From Tricholoma matsutake (taxonomy: Eukaryota; Basidiomycota; Agaricomycetes; Agaricales; Tricholomataceae), in NCBI GenBank assembly GCA_026075535.2, contig AP026545.1, positions 9,734,001 through 9,798,000 on the forward strand: DNA of 64,000 nt. Direction: 5' to 3'. A model generated the notes under the pieces. That model was not told where the DNA came from, did not search any database, and saw nothing but the letters and a program-made list of their open reading frames with translations. The position numbers and the translations under genes are program-made. The number at the start of each line of letters is the position of its first letter. The first letter of the stretch is position 1. Below are positions 34,598 to 44,517 of the stretch, piece after piece.

Positions 34598-36810
34598 ATG
34601 ATCAATCAGGGAAACACCAAACTCCCTGCCCCAGATGCTCCTCCCATCCAGAATCTACTGGTCCGCAGAAAGGTTGATGCAGTGACAACTATTCTAGTGC
34701 ATAACAAAGAAGTCCTTGCCTCTACAGCATACACTTCCAGTGGAAGTCTTGTAGTGGCCAGTGCGATGTCCACAGAAGAAGCTCACTCTGAAGAGGATGA
34801 TGATTTTGTCACTACTCCTTACACCAATCAAACACTGAATATTGCCAATCCAGAGCACAGTAATTCTGCAAAGGGCATCAGATTGGCTTCAGGCAAAGAT
34901 TTGTGGTCTCGCTTTGATCAAGATGATTGTTGGAAATTGATGAGAAAGTGAGCTTCTACTGGTACCTGGCATCACTTCCTCATTGCTTATCATGTATCCA
35001 GGGTCAGACAATCTACACTGGCAGACCATACAGAATCTGTATGTTCCTATCTCAATACATACAAGATTTCCGAGCCTTCTGTGCGACCCACTGAATCCAG
35101 GTGCTTTTCCCGCTTTCTCATTGTGCAGTGTTGGAAGAGAATGAAACAATGGATTTTCCATTGGTCATCGCTTGGGATTCTTCACATGCTAGACAAAGCA
35201 ACTGACTCCTTGACAAAGTCAATCCAAAAGCATGAGTGGACCAAACCTGTTCATGACCTGAGACTGGCTCGATATCTCGACCCAATGGACGATTTGAGAA
35301 TGAAAGTTTTGGTGAAGTACTCCCGGAACAAGGAGGACATGGCTGATAAATATTTAGAGGTGCTATGCTCCAAGGAGTGATTAGCCTCATTCGAGATATA
35401 CTGCAAGGACACTGTGACAACATTCCACAACTTCCTCTTGGCCATCCTGGTTGGCTATGCAAGTGCCCTCCTGAGGTTGGAAGCGGCTATTGCTGCTAAA
35501 TCATCATCATCGGTATCCATGAAGTGTCTGAGGTCGAGGAAGAAGGATGGCCAGAAGGAGGCCAAACTCAAGAAGGATGACAAGAAGGAGGCCAAACTCA
35601 AGGAGGATGACCGGCAACTTACGAAGGATGTGTCAAATCTGGTGCATGGTGTCACTTTCTATGCCAATGCTCTTGTCTGCATCGCACACTCCAATGCATT
35701 AAAAGAACATCTCCAAGTTCTATTCCCGGGTGAGATGTTGCCTCCTATGGTGTTCAGGAAAGATGAATATAACAAATGGGCCACATTGTACATTGGTAAG
35801 GGTGGAGTCTACAAAGCAGCAGATGACATCCAAGTCAACAAAGTGGCAGCAGACAGAGGTGTCTAGATCTCACACAACCACAATCAATTTACAGACCATC
35901 CAGCACATAACCATGATCAATTTCCAGACTGTCCGGAAATGGATCATGGCATTTGTTGGGCACTTCTCAGCACAGCATGCCTTGGAGAAACATGTTGGTG
36001 GTCTCCCACCTAGTGAACCCATCCATCTCGATCTCCTCATTATGCCCTGCTCTAGGGTGAAAATTGGTTCCTGGCCCTACATGGAGGGTTTAATCAAGGA
36101 CACATTGAAGGCCCATTTGGTGAACTATAAAATAATGACAGCGAAGTACATCTGTGAAGTTAAAAACCATGTCCTTGGAGCTGATACCAGTGGCAATTGG
36201 ATGGACCAGATTAGGATATTCTTGATATTCCAGAACCTGGTGAAGAATGGTGCCCACCCCGAGTCATCATTGGAGTTTCCTGGAGGCACGCATTGCGAGG
36301 CTATTTTGGCTGCTTTCCTTGCCTACTGTAATGTAGCGACTTTGGAAGAGAAGGATGACCCCAAATCTAAAGAGCTTAGCCAGGTACTTGATCCACTTAC
36401 CTTGAGGTTTAAATTCATTATTTTAACTTGTTGTGCAGAGACTGAAGTTTCATGATCAATGGATTTTGGTGTCAAAGCTATGCTGTCCTGTTTGCTGGGA
36501 GTTGATAAAACTTGTCAAAATTGAGGGTATCTCAGATCAGGCATTTAAAGTCTGTGGTTGTCATGCCAATCTTTATGATGTGGAATTGCCAGAGTGGCTG
36601 CCTCGTGATATTTTGGAGGCGATGGTACAGAAATTTCAACTTTTCATATATCAGCAACTTGAAATCCTCGATGCCCATGACTCATTGGTGAACACTGGCC
36701 ATGGACACACCCGTAACCTCTCTCGCAAAAGTAACATGAGCATCAAAACTGCCAGTAGTGGTGTATCAATACCAGACCCTGATGAGGACATTGAATTCCT
36801 CCATAGGTAA
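34598..36810 (+). pseudogene. OTT_1508-like deaminase-fold protein
   Basis: The C-terminal part resembles the fungal OTT_1508-like family of the cytidine-deaminase fold. THCEAILAAFLAYCN (about 36285-36330) gives the H-x-E zinc/catalytic motif. After a short intron (GTACTTGATCC...TGTGCAG, about 36384-36438), WILVSKLCCPVCWELIKLV gives the P-C-x-x-C zinc motif, then PEWLPRDILEAMVQKF. The N-terminal part (34598-34948, then about 35189-35866 and 35875-36380) has DLRLARYLDPMDDLRMKVLV and a Lys-rich repeat KKDDKKEAKLKEDD. An in-frame TGA at 35378 follows CSKE. Substrate unknown; the family's deaminase activity in fungi is inferred. Confidence 0.65.
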
Positions 36811-37436
36811 GCATTTTTATCTTTTTCGATCCCAACCATCTGCTATAGCCAATTTTAGCCAACTTCTGTCTGACCACCAAGTTGAATGAATGGTCAAAAC
36901 CTGCATGGAGGCCTTTGGGTTGTATATGATGCTTATTATCTTGTTGAACGAGCTTTTCAGAGTTTTGTTTTTCCTGTGCAAGTACTGTGTCTCCCATCTT
37001 TCAGTCCGAGTCGCAGTAAAAAGCAGCACATTTTTTTCATTCCAGCCTCATCTTCCCACTGTTCATGTATAACCATGTGCATCATTTATTTCATACTTTC
37101 TGCTTATGGTTCCCCCTGATAGTTCAAGCAGGAACCTGTTCAGGTTCAGAAGTAGTTGTCATCGCATCGCTAGTTGGGTCTTCATTTCAAGTTTATGGAT
37201 TGTTTTTTTTTCTTCCAGATCCAGCTCATTTTGTATGCACTTGTACTTGCTTGTCCTATGTTGTACTGCAGCTCCAACACATTGTTTCAACTACAAGTTC
37301 AACTTGCATGGAAGGAAGACTCCAAAAGCCTGAGTGGTGTAGAACAGTGGTTGGGGGTGTACTTCACTGGCAGGCACCCAGGGTCTGGCATTCTGGAGCA
37401 CTGCCACTACAGGGATTATCCGAGTCTGCTGGTGTC
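36811..37436. other. Spacer after the deaminase-like gene
   Basis: No supported gene. The open frames here are short, overlap each other and show no family features. Confidence 0.4.
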
Positions 37437-37770
37437 GGATGTCAAAGTTCACTTTCTGACCTTGTACTTCCAACTTGAAGTTTGCCACTTCTTTTCGTGC
37501 TCCATTTTCTCCTACTCGTTTTTTGTCACCTGCCTTGAGTCTGACTTTTCGTCACTCAATCCTACTCGTACATTTGGACTTGGATTCCAAACCTCAGCTT
37601 CAAGTTGCCTGTGGATTTCTTCCGAGTCCTCCCGCCTGCTGTTTGGGTCGCCTTTGGTGCCTTGAAGACTCAACGCTATATTTACATCATCTGTACAACT
37701 CATCTGTTCTCTCCTACGTTTCTGGTTGCCTGCAGGTCTGACTTTTCATCACTCATTCAATGGATCACCC
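37437..37770 (+). repeat. Copy of the GTCTGACTT repeat
   Basis: CACCTGCCTTGAGTCTGACT, GTCACTCAATCCTAC, GGTGCCTTGAAGACTCAACG and CTATATTTACATCATCTG follow in the same order as in the inverse of 28480-28680. It ends just before an ATG (37761) that opens a 10-codon exon ending at a CAG/GTAAG donor (37789/37790). Confidence 0.7.
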
Positions 37771-37789
37771 GGCTGACACAAAGGTTCAG
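37761..37789 (+). CDS. Possible first coding exon (MDHPADTKVQ) of the TET/JBP-like gene
   Basis: ATG at 37761 reads MDHPADTKVQ and ends at CAG, directly followed by the donor GTAAG. TIR element 2 is inserted at this donor. After it, the donor copy GTAAG (39444) could splice to the acceptor CCATCCAAG at about 39490. Assignment to the downstream gene is by position only. Confidence 0.35.
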
Positions 37790-37957
37790 GTAAGCAGTAA
37801 TTTACAGTGCCCCACATGTCCTAGCAGACTCCGCATGGACTGTGTGGAGTCCGAGCTAGTCTGTATGCAGAATCTGGGTCAATTTGATATCCTACGAGTT
37901 CCAAGCTTTTCAGACTTTATGAAAGTCATGACGTGCCTACAAAATATAGGTGTGCAG

Positions 37958-38036
37958 AGCAAGGATTGAACCCAAGACCTCCAAGTCATCACACAACAAA
38001 CCAAACACATGTGATCAACCAGTTGAGCCACAGGAG
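37958..38036 (-). other. tRNA-like segment, left end of TIR element 2
   Basis: Minus strand TGGCTCAACTGG (38030-38019) and GGTTCAATCC (37972-37963) are A- and B-box-like, identical or nearly identical to element 1, followed by the same GAGAATTATT-type flank. The stem arms are poor. Confidence 0.6.
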
Positions 38037-38260
38037 AATTATTTGTTAGTAATACATAGTTTATTTATGACACTCAAACTAAAACTCAAGTATTTATCTT
38101 TCAAAAATTGAACAAATAAATTTTATTAACTGCATCCCTCACGTCGAATGCGAGGGAGTATACAATACAATTAAAGAAATACAAAAAAAACTAATAATAA
38201 TTACATTACAAAACTCCCCCCGAAATGTGGGGGAGGGCTAAAAGAAAAAGAAGAAAAAAA

Positions 38261-38388
38261 AACCCACCCCACGAGCAGTTGCTCGTGAGGCTGGGGGCAG
38301 GTGGTGCATTGTTGTTGTCTCCTTTCCCTGTGTCTGGGCATCGTTCCACCCATGTTCCACCCCACGAGCAGTTGCTTGTGAGGCTGGG
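38261..38388. repeat. Two GAGCAGTTGCTC hairpins in TIR element 2
   Basis: CCACCCCACGAGCAGTTGCT (from 38264) and the variant ACGAGCAGTTGCTTGT (from about 38361) form short stem-loops with G-rich right flanks (GAGGCTGGGGG). They are 97 bp apart as a direct repeat. Confidence 0.75.
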
Positions 38389-38437
38389 GGTGGGTGGCTT
38401 GTTGTCATTCCCCGTTTGGGTTTCTGTATTTTTTTTT

Positions 38438-38457
38438 TGGGGGGGGGGGGGGGGGGG
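38438..38457 (+). repeat. G20 homopolymer
   Basis: Twenty consecutive G residues follow a T run. The exact length may be affected by sequencing or assembly. Confidence 0.85.
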
Positions 38458-38738
38458 TTTGGGCATGTCAGTGCAACGTGGCGCGATTACGGAGGTTGGT
38501 GGGTGCTTACTAAGGCAGGTATCCCCCTTCTGGGGTCTCCTGGCATCCCTGGGCACCCTCCTAGCCTGTGTCGACAGCCTCACATCCCGTTTGAATGGGG
38601 AGGAGGGGATTGGGTGGGCATGTGCGTGGGTTGCGTGTTTTTTGTTGTGGCAGGTCATGCCCAGTAGCATACAACCTAAAAGGCAATAAAATACAATTAG
38701 CTGATTGATAAAACAAAAAACAAAAAAAAACACTTACT

Positions 38739-38776
38739 AGGGGCCCAAACAACGATTATCGTCATTTGGGCCCGTT
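38739..38776. repeat. GGCCCAAA hairpin in TIR element 2
   Basis: GGGGCCCAAACAACGATTAT pairs with CGTCATTTGGGCCC on the other side. On the minus strand a GTAAGTG donor follows at once, as in element 1. Confidence 0.7.
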
Positions 38777-39026
38777 GTGTTGGCTTGGCTCATTGGGTCC
38801 TGTTGCATCGGCTCAGCTAGTTTGCTGTTTGTTGTTGATAGTGCAAGAGGCATCGGAGGCAGGGGCTGACTGGGCGGTGGTGGTGGTAGAGGGAGGTGGG
38901 AGGCAGTGGCATTGAGAGTGATGGTGGTGATCAACATCAACAATGATTGTTGACGTGTCTTGAACTTGCACATGAGTCACGTGATTTAAATACAGTTAGA
39001 TAATGCAATTGTTTGCACTTACTGAT

Positions 39027-39105
39027 AATGGCTCTGTGGTGTAGTGGTTAATTGCGCTATTTATGCTTGGCGACATGGCTTGGGGTTCGATTCTAGTTTA
39101 ATACA
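39027..39105 (+). other. tRNA-like segment, right end of TIR element 2
   Basis: TGGTGTAGTGG (39037-39047) and GGTTCGATTC (39084-39093) give A- and B-box-like words with tRNA-like spacing. It is the best match to a Pol III promoter in the window. The acceptor stem is not formed. Confidence 0.6.
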
Positions 39106-39626
39106 TAATTTTTCTGTAGTCAGCTAAGCCTCTGTTGTGCATCCACGGACTCAACTCGGACTTGACTTGGACATGTATCTGTCTGAGTCTGTCTGAGTCT
39201 GAGTAAATTGATGTTGCTCAGACAAAGTCCATGTGCACTCTGAGTAAAAGTCCAAAAATAGCTTGGACTCCACAAAAGTCCGTGTGGACTCTCTAGGAGT
39301 CTGAGCAATATACAGGACATTTGAGCCAAATGAGTGGGTCCAGTCCGAGCTAGTCTGTGTGGAGTCCGAGCTAGTCCATGCGGAGTCCACCAAATTCTGT
39401 GTGGACTGGCTCAGAATATGTGGGGCACAGTAAAGACCTCCAGGTAAGTAACAAGTTAAACCTATCAACACCTCTTTCAACCCATCCAAGTGTCAGATGG
39501 CCCCTCGAGGTGAGATCCCCTTTCCAATGTTTCTACTTCACTGGCAGTTGACCCTGAAATCCATTCATATGGAAAAAAAAGTATGAATGAATATTTCTTA
39601 CATCAGAGAAAGTTGGCTGAAATACT

Positions 39627-41159
39627 TTGGCACAGGACAAACCTTGGCCCACCCCCATCAGTGCCCATGACCCATCATTTGATTTCAAGTCAGCAATCGC
39701 ATTGAGTATCGAAAGGGAGGAGATGTTTGGCTATTTAGACAGCGGGGAAATAGGACACGGCCTTTTTAGCGATTCTCCCCTCACCATGCTGGAGCCTACT
39801 CCGCCTTCCTCACCTACTCAAAAACTGACTTCTTTGGATGACCACAATCTCCCCCCAGATCCCCAGTTGGTGCCAGGGGAAACCGCTTCAACCTTGGCTA
39901 GTTGGCTGGAAAATGCAGGTAAGAAGTACAGCAGCAACAAGCAATGGAGCCATGCAAAGCAGAAGCATGACAGAGCTGAGCAGCGGAAGGAGCATGAGGC
40001 TGGAGTGCATGCTTACGAAGTTCAGCCTGCCACCCACCAGAAATTGCATAACCCGAACTCGAAGGCCATTGATGCCAAGTTTGATCTCACAGATATTTCG
40101 ATCTCAGCCCCTGGGTACATAGGTCTACGCAACACTGAGGAGTTGAAGGATAAGACCGCATACGAGTTGGATGATCTGGTTGGAGAGAACTTGTGCTTCA
40201 AATTTAAGCTGCAAAAGTGGGATGGCAGGTAAGCTAAGTCACTTTTGTGTCAATTCCTATAGCTGGAACTTGAATTTGACAGAAAATCAATCCCCATCGA
40301 GGATCACGCCGGCCGGATTTTCTGTGTAGGCATTGGGCAGCCAGATGACAGTAACCAGCTGGAGGAGCAAAAATGGTTGAAGGGAATGGTGGATGTGGAG
40401 AGGGAGATGGAGGAGGCCAGCGAGCAATGCTCCTTTGATTCTAAGGACTTGAATCATCGCCGTGGGTCTTTCCCAGCCCTGGCAGCTGGTGCATCATTTG
40501 GTGGTGGACAAGTGATCCCAGGCAACCTTGCGCACACCCGAGTGAATCACAGAGTTTTACGAAAACTCCTCAGCTACCTGTCCTTTGTCCGCATCTCCAA
40601 ATTTGCAAATGGTGGATTTGCAGCTTGGTTCCCCAAGCTTTATAAATATTACCATGAAACTCTTGGGGCCCTGTATGAGCAGGACGAAGGCCTCAAGCAC
40701 CTATTTCTGGATAGCATCTGGGCAGCAATTTCTTTCAACTTCGGCCCAGCGACTTGGTGCTATCAACATACAGATTGGGGGAACCTCACCTTTGGAGTCT
40801 GCGTTATAACCAATGTTGGAAAGTTTGATTCAACGCGTGGCGGCCACCTCATCCTATGGGAGTGTGGCATTGTTATTGAGTTTCCTCCAGGCACGTCCAT
40901 CATCATTCCCTCGGCTGTCATCAGCCACTCGAACCTCCCCATCCAACCCCACGAGATTCAGTACTCCTTCACGCAGTATGCGGCCAGTGGTCTATTCTGA
41001 TGGGTTGAGCATGGGTTTCAGAAGGAGGAGAGCTACGCTAATGGATCTTTGGCGGCCAAGTGTGCAGCAGAAGAGGTTTGTAGGGCAGCACGTAAGGATT
41101 TTAGTCTTTCTTTGTTTTCTATGATGGATGAGCTGCATGCAATGGTGCAACAGAGCTAA
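39627..41159 (+). pseudogene. TET/JBP-like 2OG-Fe(II) oxygenase
   Basis: This resembles the fungal TET/JBP-type oxygenases that oxidise methylated bases in DNA. Exon 39627-40220 gives the N-terminal region (LSIEREEMFGYLDSGEIG); after an intron (GTAAGCTAAG...), the domain runs from about 40270. Visible motifs: HRRGSFPALAAGASFGGGQ, NFGPATWCYQHTDWGNLTFG (H-x-D iron ligands), GGHLILWECGIVIEFPPGTS, and ISHSN (third ligand). The expected 2-oxoglutarate Arg before YSFTQY is Gln (EIQYSFTQY). An in-frame TGA at 40998 follows SGLF, where relatives have Arg; the frame continues WVEHGFQKEESY to TAA at 41157. The true start may lie in an upstream exon. Confidence 0.7.
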
Positions 41160-41319
41160 CTTAGTAGCCACTGCTTGTACCAGTAAACTGGCAATCAATG
41201 CTACTTCATGTAAAATTACAATTGGACCCATTCATCTGCTCCGTAATATATTGTCTTTTGCTTCCTAGCTCCTAGTACAATGAGAACATGGAGACTCCAG
41301 TGGCCTGATAGAACCTCTG

Positions 41320-41610
41320 AGCCTGAACTTGAAGCTTGAAGCTTGAAGGCTTGTCCGATCTCGATGTTAGGACATGTTTACACCCTTACATAATTATAAA
41401 CAAGTCACGGGAAGTTCAAGTTGAAGTGGCAGTGCTCAACTTCTTGTTCAAGTTCTCCCTCTCGTCCTTCCTCACTTCTGCATGTGCTGCTCTTACTTCC
41501 TGGCCCTGCAGGTCTGACTTTTTGTCACCTGCCTGGTTGTGTCTGACTTTTCATCATGCAACCCTACATTTGGGTTACCTCTGGCCCCTTGAACCTGTCA
41601 GCAGCTCGCC
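41320..41610 (+). repeat. Third copy of the GTCTGACTT repeat
   Basis: CTTGAAGCTTGAAGC units, then TCTGACTTTTTGTCACCTGC, GTCTGACTTTTCATCATGCA and ACCCTACATTTGGG recur in the order seen at 37440-37760. Confidence 0.65.
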
Positions 41611-41629
41611 CTAGAGTCCTTGACAGGAA

Positions 41630-42490
41630 TTTCAGTACATCCAAGTGTCAGATGTCCCCTCGAGGTGAGATCCCCTTTACCCACTATATCAGTTACACAA
41701 TGCCTGTCCATTGCTCATGCCCAGGAAATTGGTGCAAGCAGTGCATAGAAACAGGGTGGCAGCTGATAAAAGATTGAAAGCTGACGTGTTTTCTACTTTA
41801 GTTCATCCTGAAGCCCATTCACCTCCACAAAGGTGTCAATGTTTCCTATATCCGATGCGGTTGGCTGAAGTACTTTGTCCCAGGGGTGCCCAGTCAAGCT
41901 GCTTGGCGGACGTGCCTACATGTATGCGCCGGTGTTGGCTTGATGTAGCAGTGATGATAAGCTTCTCAATGCGTCCGATGGCACCTCAAGGTGAGAGCCT
42001 CCTTTCTTACCCTGCCCTGTCAAATATGCAATGCCCGCCCTTTACTCGAGCCCAGGAAATTGGCGCAAGCAACATGTAGCTGTATGACAGCAGGCAATCA
42101 ACAATTGAGAACTGACACATTTTTTTATTTACTTTAGTTCATCCCAAAGCCCATTCATCTTGACAAAGCTGTTAATCCTTCCCATATCTGATGCAGCATT
42201 CGGCATTCAGGGTATGCATCAGTGTTGGCATGAGTAGTGGCGATGACTCAGACGGGCTTCCCAAGGTGAGAGCCTCCCTTCTTACTCTGCCCTGTCAGGT
42301 ATGCAACGCCCGCCCTTTACTCGAGCACGGGAAATTGGTGCAAGCGACATGTAGCTGTATGGCGGCACATAATCAAAGATCGAAAGCTGACATGCTTTCT
42401 AGTTTAGTTAATCCCTCAGCCATCTGAAAGGTATTTATATTTCTTATATCTGATGCGGGCAGCTAAAATGTCCTGGCCCAGGTGCGCTCA
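41630..42490 (+). repeat. Tandem repeat of about 240-330 bp units with an exon-donor core
   Basis: Each unit contains a word like CCCCTCGAGGTGAGATCCCC (41655), CACCTCAAGGTGAGAGCCTC (41983) or GGCTTCCCAAGGTGAGAGCC (42256), then ATGCAA(T/C)GCCCGCCCTTTAC, AGGAAATTGGYGCAAGC and TTTAGTTCATCC. The first word also occurs at 39497 upstream of the TET/JBP-like gene (TGTCAGATGGCCCCTCGAGG). The units look like repeated copies of a short exon plus intron. Confidence 0.75.
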
Positions 42491-43082
42491 AGCATGTTCC
42501 TCTACTTGGCAGCCCATTCGTGCCTCTGTTTGCATGCTGTCTTTTTTTGCTTTGGCCATGACACAACAGTACCTATGCAGCTACCCTTAATTTATATGCC
42601 ATTCAAATGCATCATGCCTGCTCATCCCCAAGTTCCCAACTTCAAGTTGGTCCCCACTGATTCCACATATTTCATTGGCCACTTTCACCATCTCATATAC
42701 ATAGCAGTCAAAGTCCAGATATGACATTAATGATAGTTGAAAATGAGTATTGATAAATTTAATTATATCTAGCCTTTGACGCATGGTCATTGTGATGTAT
42801 GCTAGGAAGTAAGGCATGCTTCTTGTTCTCTTAACCATTATTTTACCCTTATTCTACTAGTATGCATCGAGGAATAAAGCCCTAAGACTTTGTGGTGTGC
42901 ATGTTCATAATTTTCTGCTTCCTTGCATAGATGGGCTCCTGAGCCACCTATTTTCAGGATCATCCCCATGTAACTGATGGGGTAAATGTCTTACGAGGGC
43001 AGGGCCATGCAACACGGTTGATTTGAAATCTAGAAGGGTATATACAAAATGATTGAAATAAGAAGTCTAAATGATGCTTAGT
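42491..43082. other. Spacer without a recognised gene
   Basis: No convincing coding segment or repeat family is visible. Open frames are short and lack features. Confidence 0.4.
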
Positions 43083-43766
43083 TTATCCATGCTGCCTTCC
43101 TTCCTTGCAGTCAGTTAGCTCCGAATCATCCTCCCTTTGCAGGCTGCAGTAGTGGCTACGGAATGTTTGGCGCATTGTGATGAGCAAGCACACCTCACAC
43201 TTGGCAAACAGGCCAAAGAATTCCACCTCCGTTAGCCCAGGCCTATCCATGGAATCAAGCTTCAAGAATTTGCGCCAGTCAGTTTCATAACCAAGATCCA
43301 CGTACTCAATGGAATGGGGTGCTTCGGCAGTTAAATCTATGGCCAGGGTTAGCTCAAATGTTTCGGGATTGCTCTTCACTTACCTGCTTCCACATAGGTC
43401 TGCTTCAATGGCCTTGGGATGCACTCTAATTCCCAGCGATGTAGAGCAGGAGGAGGGCGCAATGTGTCGCTTTCTTCATAATATGTGGTAAGTACTTTGA
43501 GCTCTGGAGAAACCTCCCAACTTACCTCAAGGTGGAAACATCTGCACTGGAATGCCAACCACCTGATATAGCCTCTGTAATGGCACTGGGCCACTGTAAA
43601 CACTTACTGCATTCTTCAGTACAGATGGAGACTGACTGATGTATCCGCATCGGCCATTTGCACATTCGGCAATGTACTCCCCGGCATAGTGTCCAAAGAC
43701 CAGCATGTATATGGCCACTTCAGTGAAGACTGGGTCTTTGCTAACCTGTTGAAGCAACGGACACAA
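43083..43766 (-). CDS. Zinc-finger hypothetical protein (LF-x2-C-x2-C-H-C type)
   Basis: Minus-strand exons: 43766-43527 (VAIYMLVFGHYAGEYIAECA, CGYISQSP, LQRLYQVVGIPVQMFP), a middle part to about 43376, and 43379-43083. The last part ends VEFFGLFAKCEVCLLITMRQ then TFRSHYC, a Cys-x2-Cys...His-x2-Cys zinc-finger-like end. Similar two-part proteins occur in Agaricomycetes near transposons; function unknown. The same finger pattern occurs twice at 57785-58093. Introns between the parts are inferred. Confidence 0.5.
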
Positions 43767-43803
43767 GCAGCTGGGCCCAAGGAATTGGTAATGCTCGCAA
43801 TGT

Positions 43804-44063
43804 TCATGCAGTGCGCCCAGTGCTACATACTTCCTTGCATGGATGGGCCTTTATATGGCCATCAGAGTTGCAGCGGCAAGGCTCCAAGCTACACACCAGT
43901 GCCATTTGGTCAGTTTCAGTGTAGCTGGCTTGAGGGACCAGACGACATTCATCGAGTTGTATACCTTGTTGAGCAATATCTGCCAGTATGTCAGGGCAGT
44001 GGTCACTGTCAGTGGCTGTGGATGCCTGGGCATGGAGAAAGGAACCACTTGACAAAGGTGAGG
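43804..44063. other. Region upstream of the zinc-finger gene
   Basis: This could hold 5' exons or the promoter of the minus-strand zinc-finger gene. Overlapping frames on both strands show no family features, so no product is proposed. Confidence 0.3.
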
Positions 44064-44225
44064 GGCTCAATTCAACGCTAAGTGTTGAATTGGGCTTTGT
44101 TGGTTGAATTGGCCAGGCATTTATGGGCCGCTAGGCTTTGAATGAGTCACCCCGCCATGACTCAGATTGACTGACTCTGAGTCAGCAAGGGCGCACTGTG
44201 ACTCAGATTGACGGACTCTGAGTCA
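44064..44225. repeat. Cluster of perfect short hairpins
   Basis: CAATTCAACGCTAAGTGTTGAATTG-type arms (9 bp, near 44070) are followed by two tandem copies of TGACTCAGATTGAC(T/G)GACTC... whose ends GACTC and GAGTCA pair (44157-44184 and 44189-44225). The two copies differ at two or three bases. This looks like a small fold-back or miniature element; no target duplication was identified. Confidence 0.65.
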
Positions 44226-44517
44226 GTGAGGTCATTAAAAGTTGGCGCAGCAAGCAATGGGCCCCATCCTCCTTGGCCCCCATTGTATCCCCAATGCCGG
44301 ATGAGAACTCTCCTCCAGACAATGCTACAAGTGTCAATGCCCTCAAGCTTGGGAACAGGAAAAAGCTGTGTGTCCATTGTATTTCCACCATGCCATGCTC
44401 TAATGCTACTGCTCAGCCATGCCAGTGATCCCTTAGTTCATTACGGGCGACATTTCAGCTGAGCAGTGCATGCGATGTGCAGCATCCAAGCATTGCTGAC
44501 CAATGGCATACTTCACA

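Larger units (their letters stand above)
38206..38973 (-). pseudogene. Minus-strand spliced gene remnant in TIR element 2
   Basis: An open start at 38973 reads MCKFKTRQQSLLMLITTI, then a Pro/Leu-rich run and TGPNDDNRCLGP across the GGCCCAAA hairpin. A GTAAGTG donor and a T-rich intron ending CCTTTTAG follow. Downstream, the peptide PSLTSNCSWGG is repeated where the GAGCAGTTGCTC hairpins are translated. The same exon-intron plan appears in TIR element 1. Low complexity; function unknown, possibly non-coding. Confidence 0.35.
37795..39440. mobile_element. TIR element 2 (non-autonomous, 8 bp TSD) at a splice donor
   Basis: Perfect target duplications CAGGTAAG lie at 37787-37794 and 39441-39448. 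The left end reads CAGTAATTTACAGTGCCCC; the right end, reverse-complemented, GAGGTCTTTACTGTGCCCC. Subterminal AGTCCGAGCTAGTC words occur at both ends. Outward-facing tRNA-like segments, two GAGCAGTTGCTC hairpins, one GGCCCAAA hairpin, a G20 tract and a minus-strand spliced gene remnant lie inside. It shares its whole plan with TIR element 1 and its right 430 bp with element 3. No transposase is present. Confidence 0.87.
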
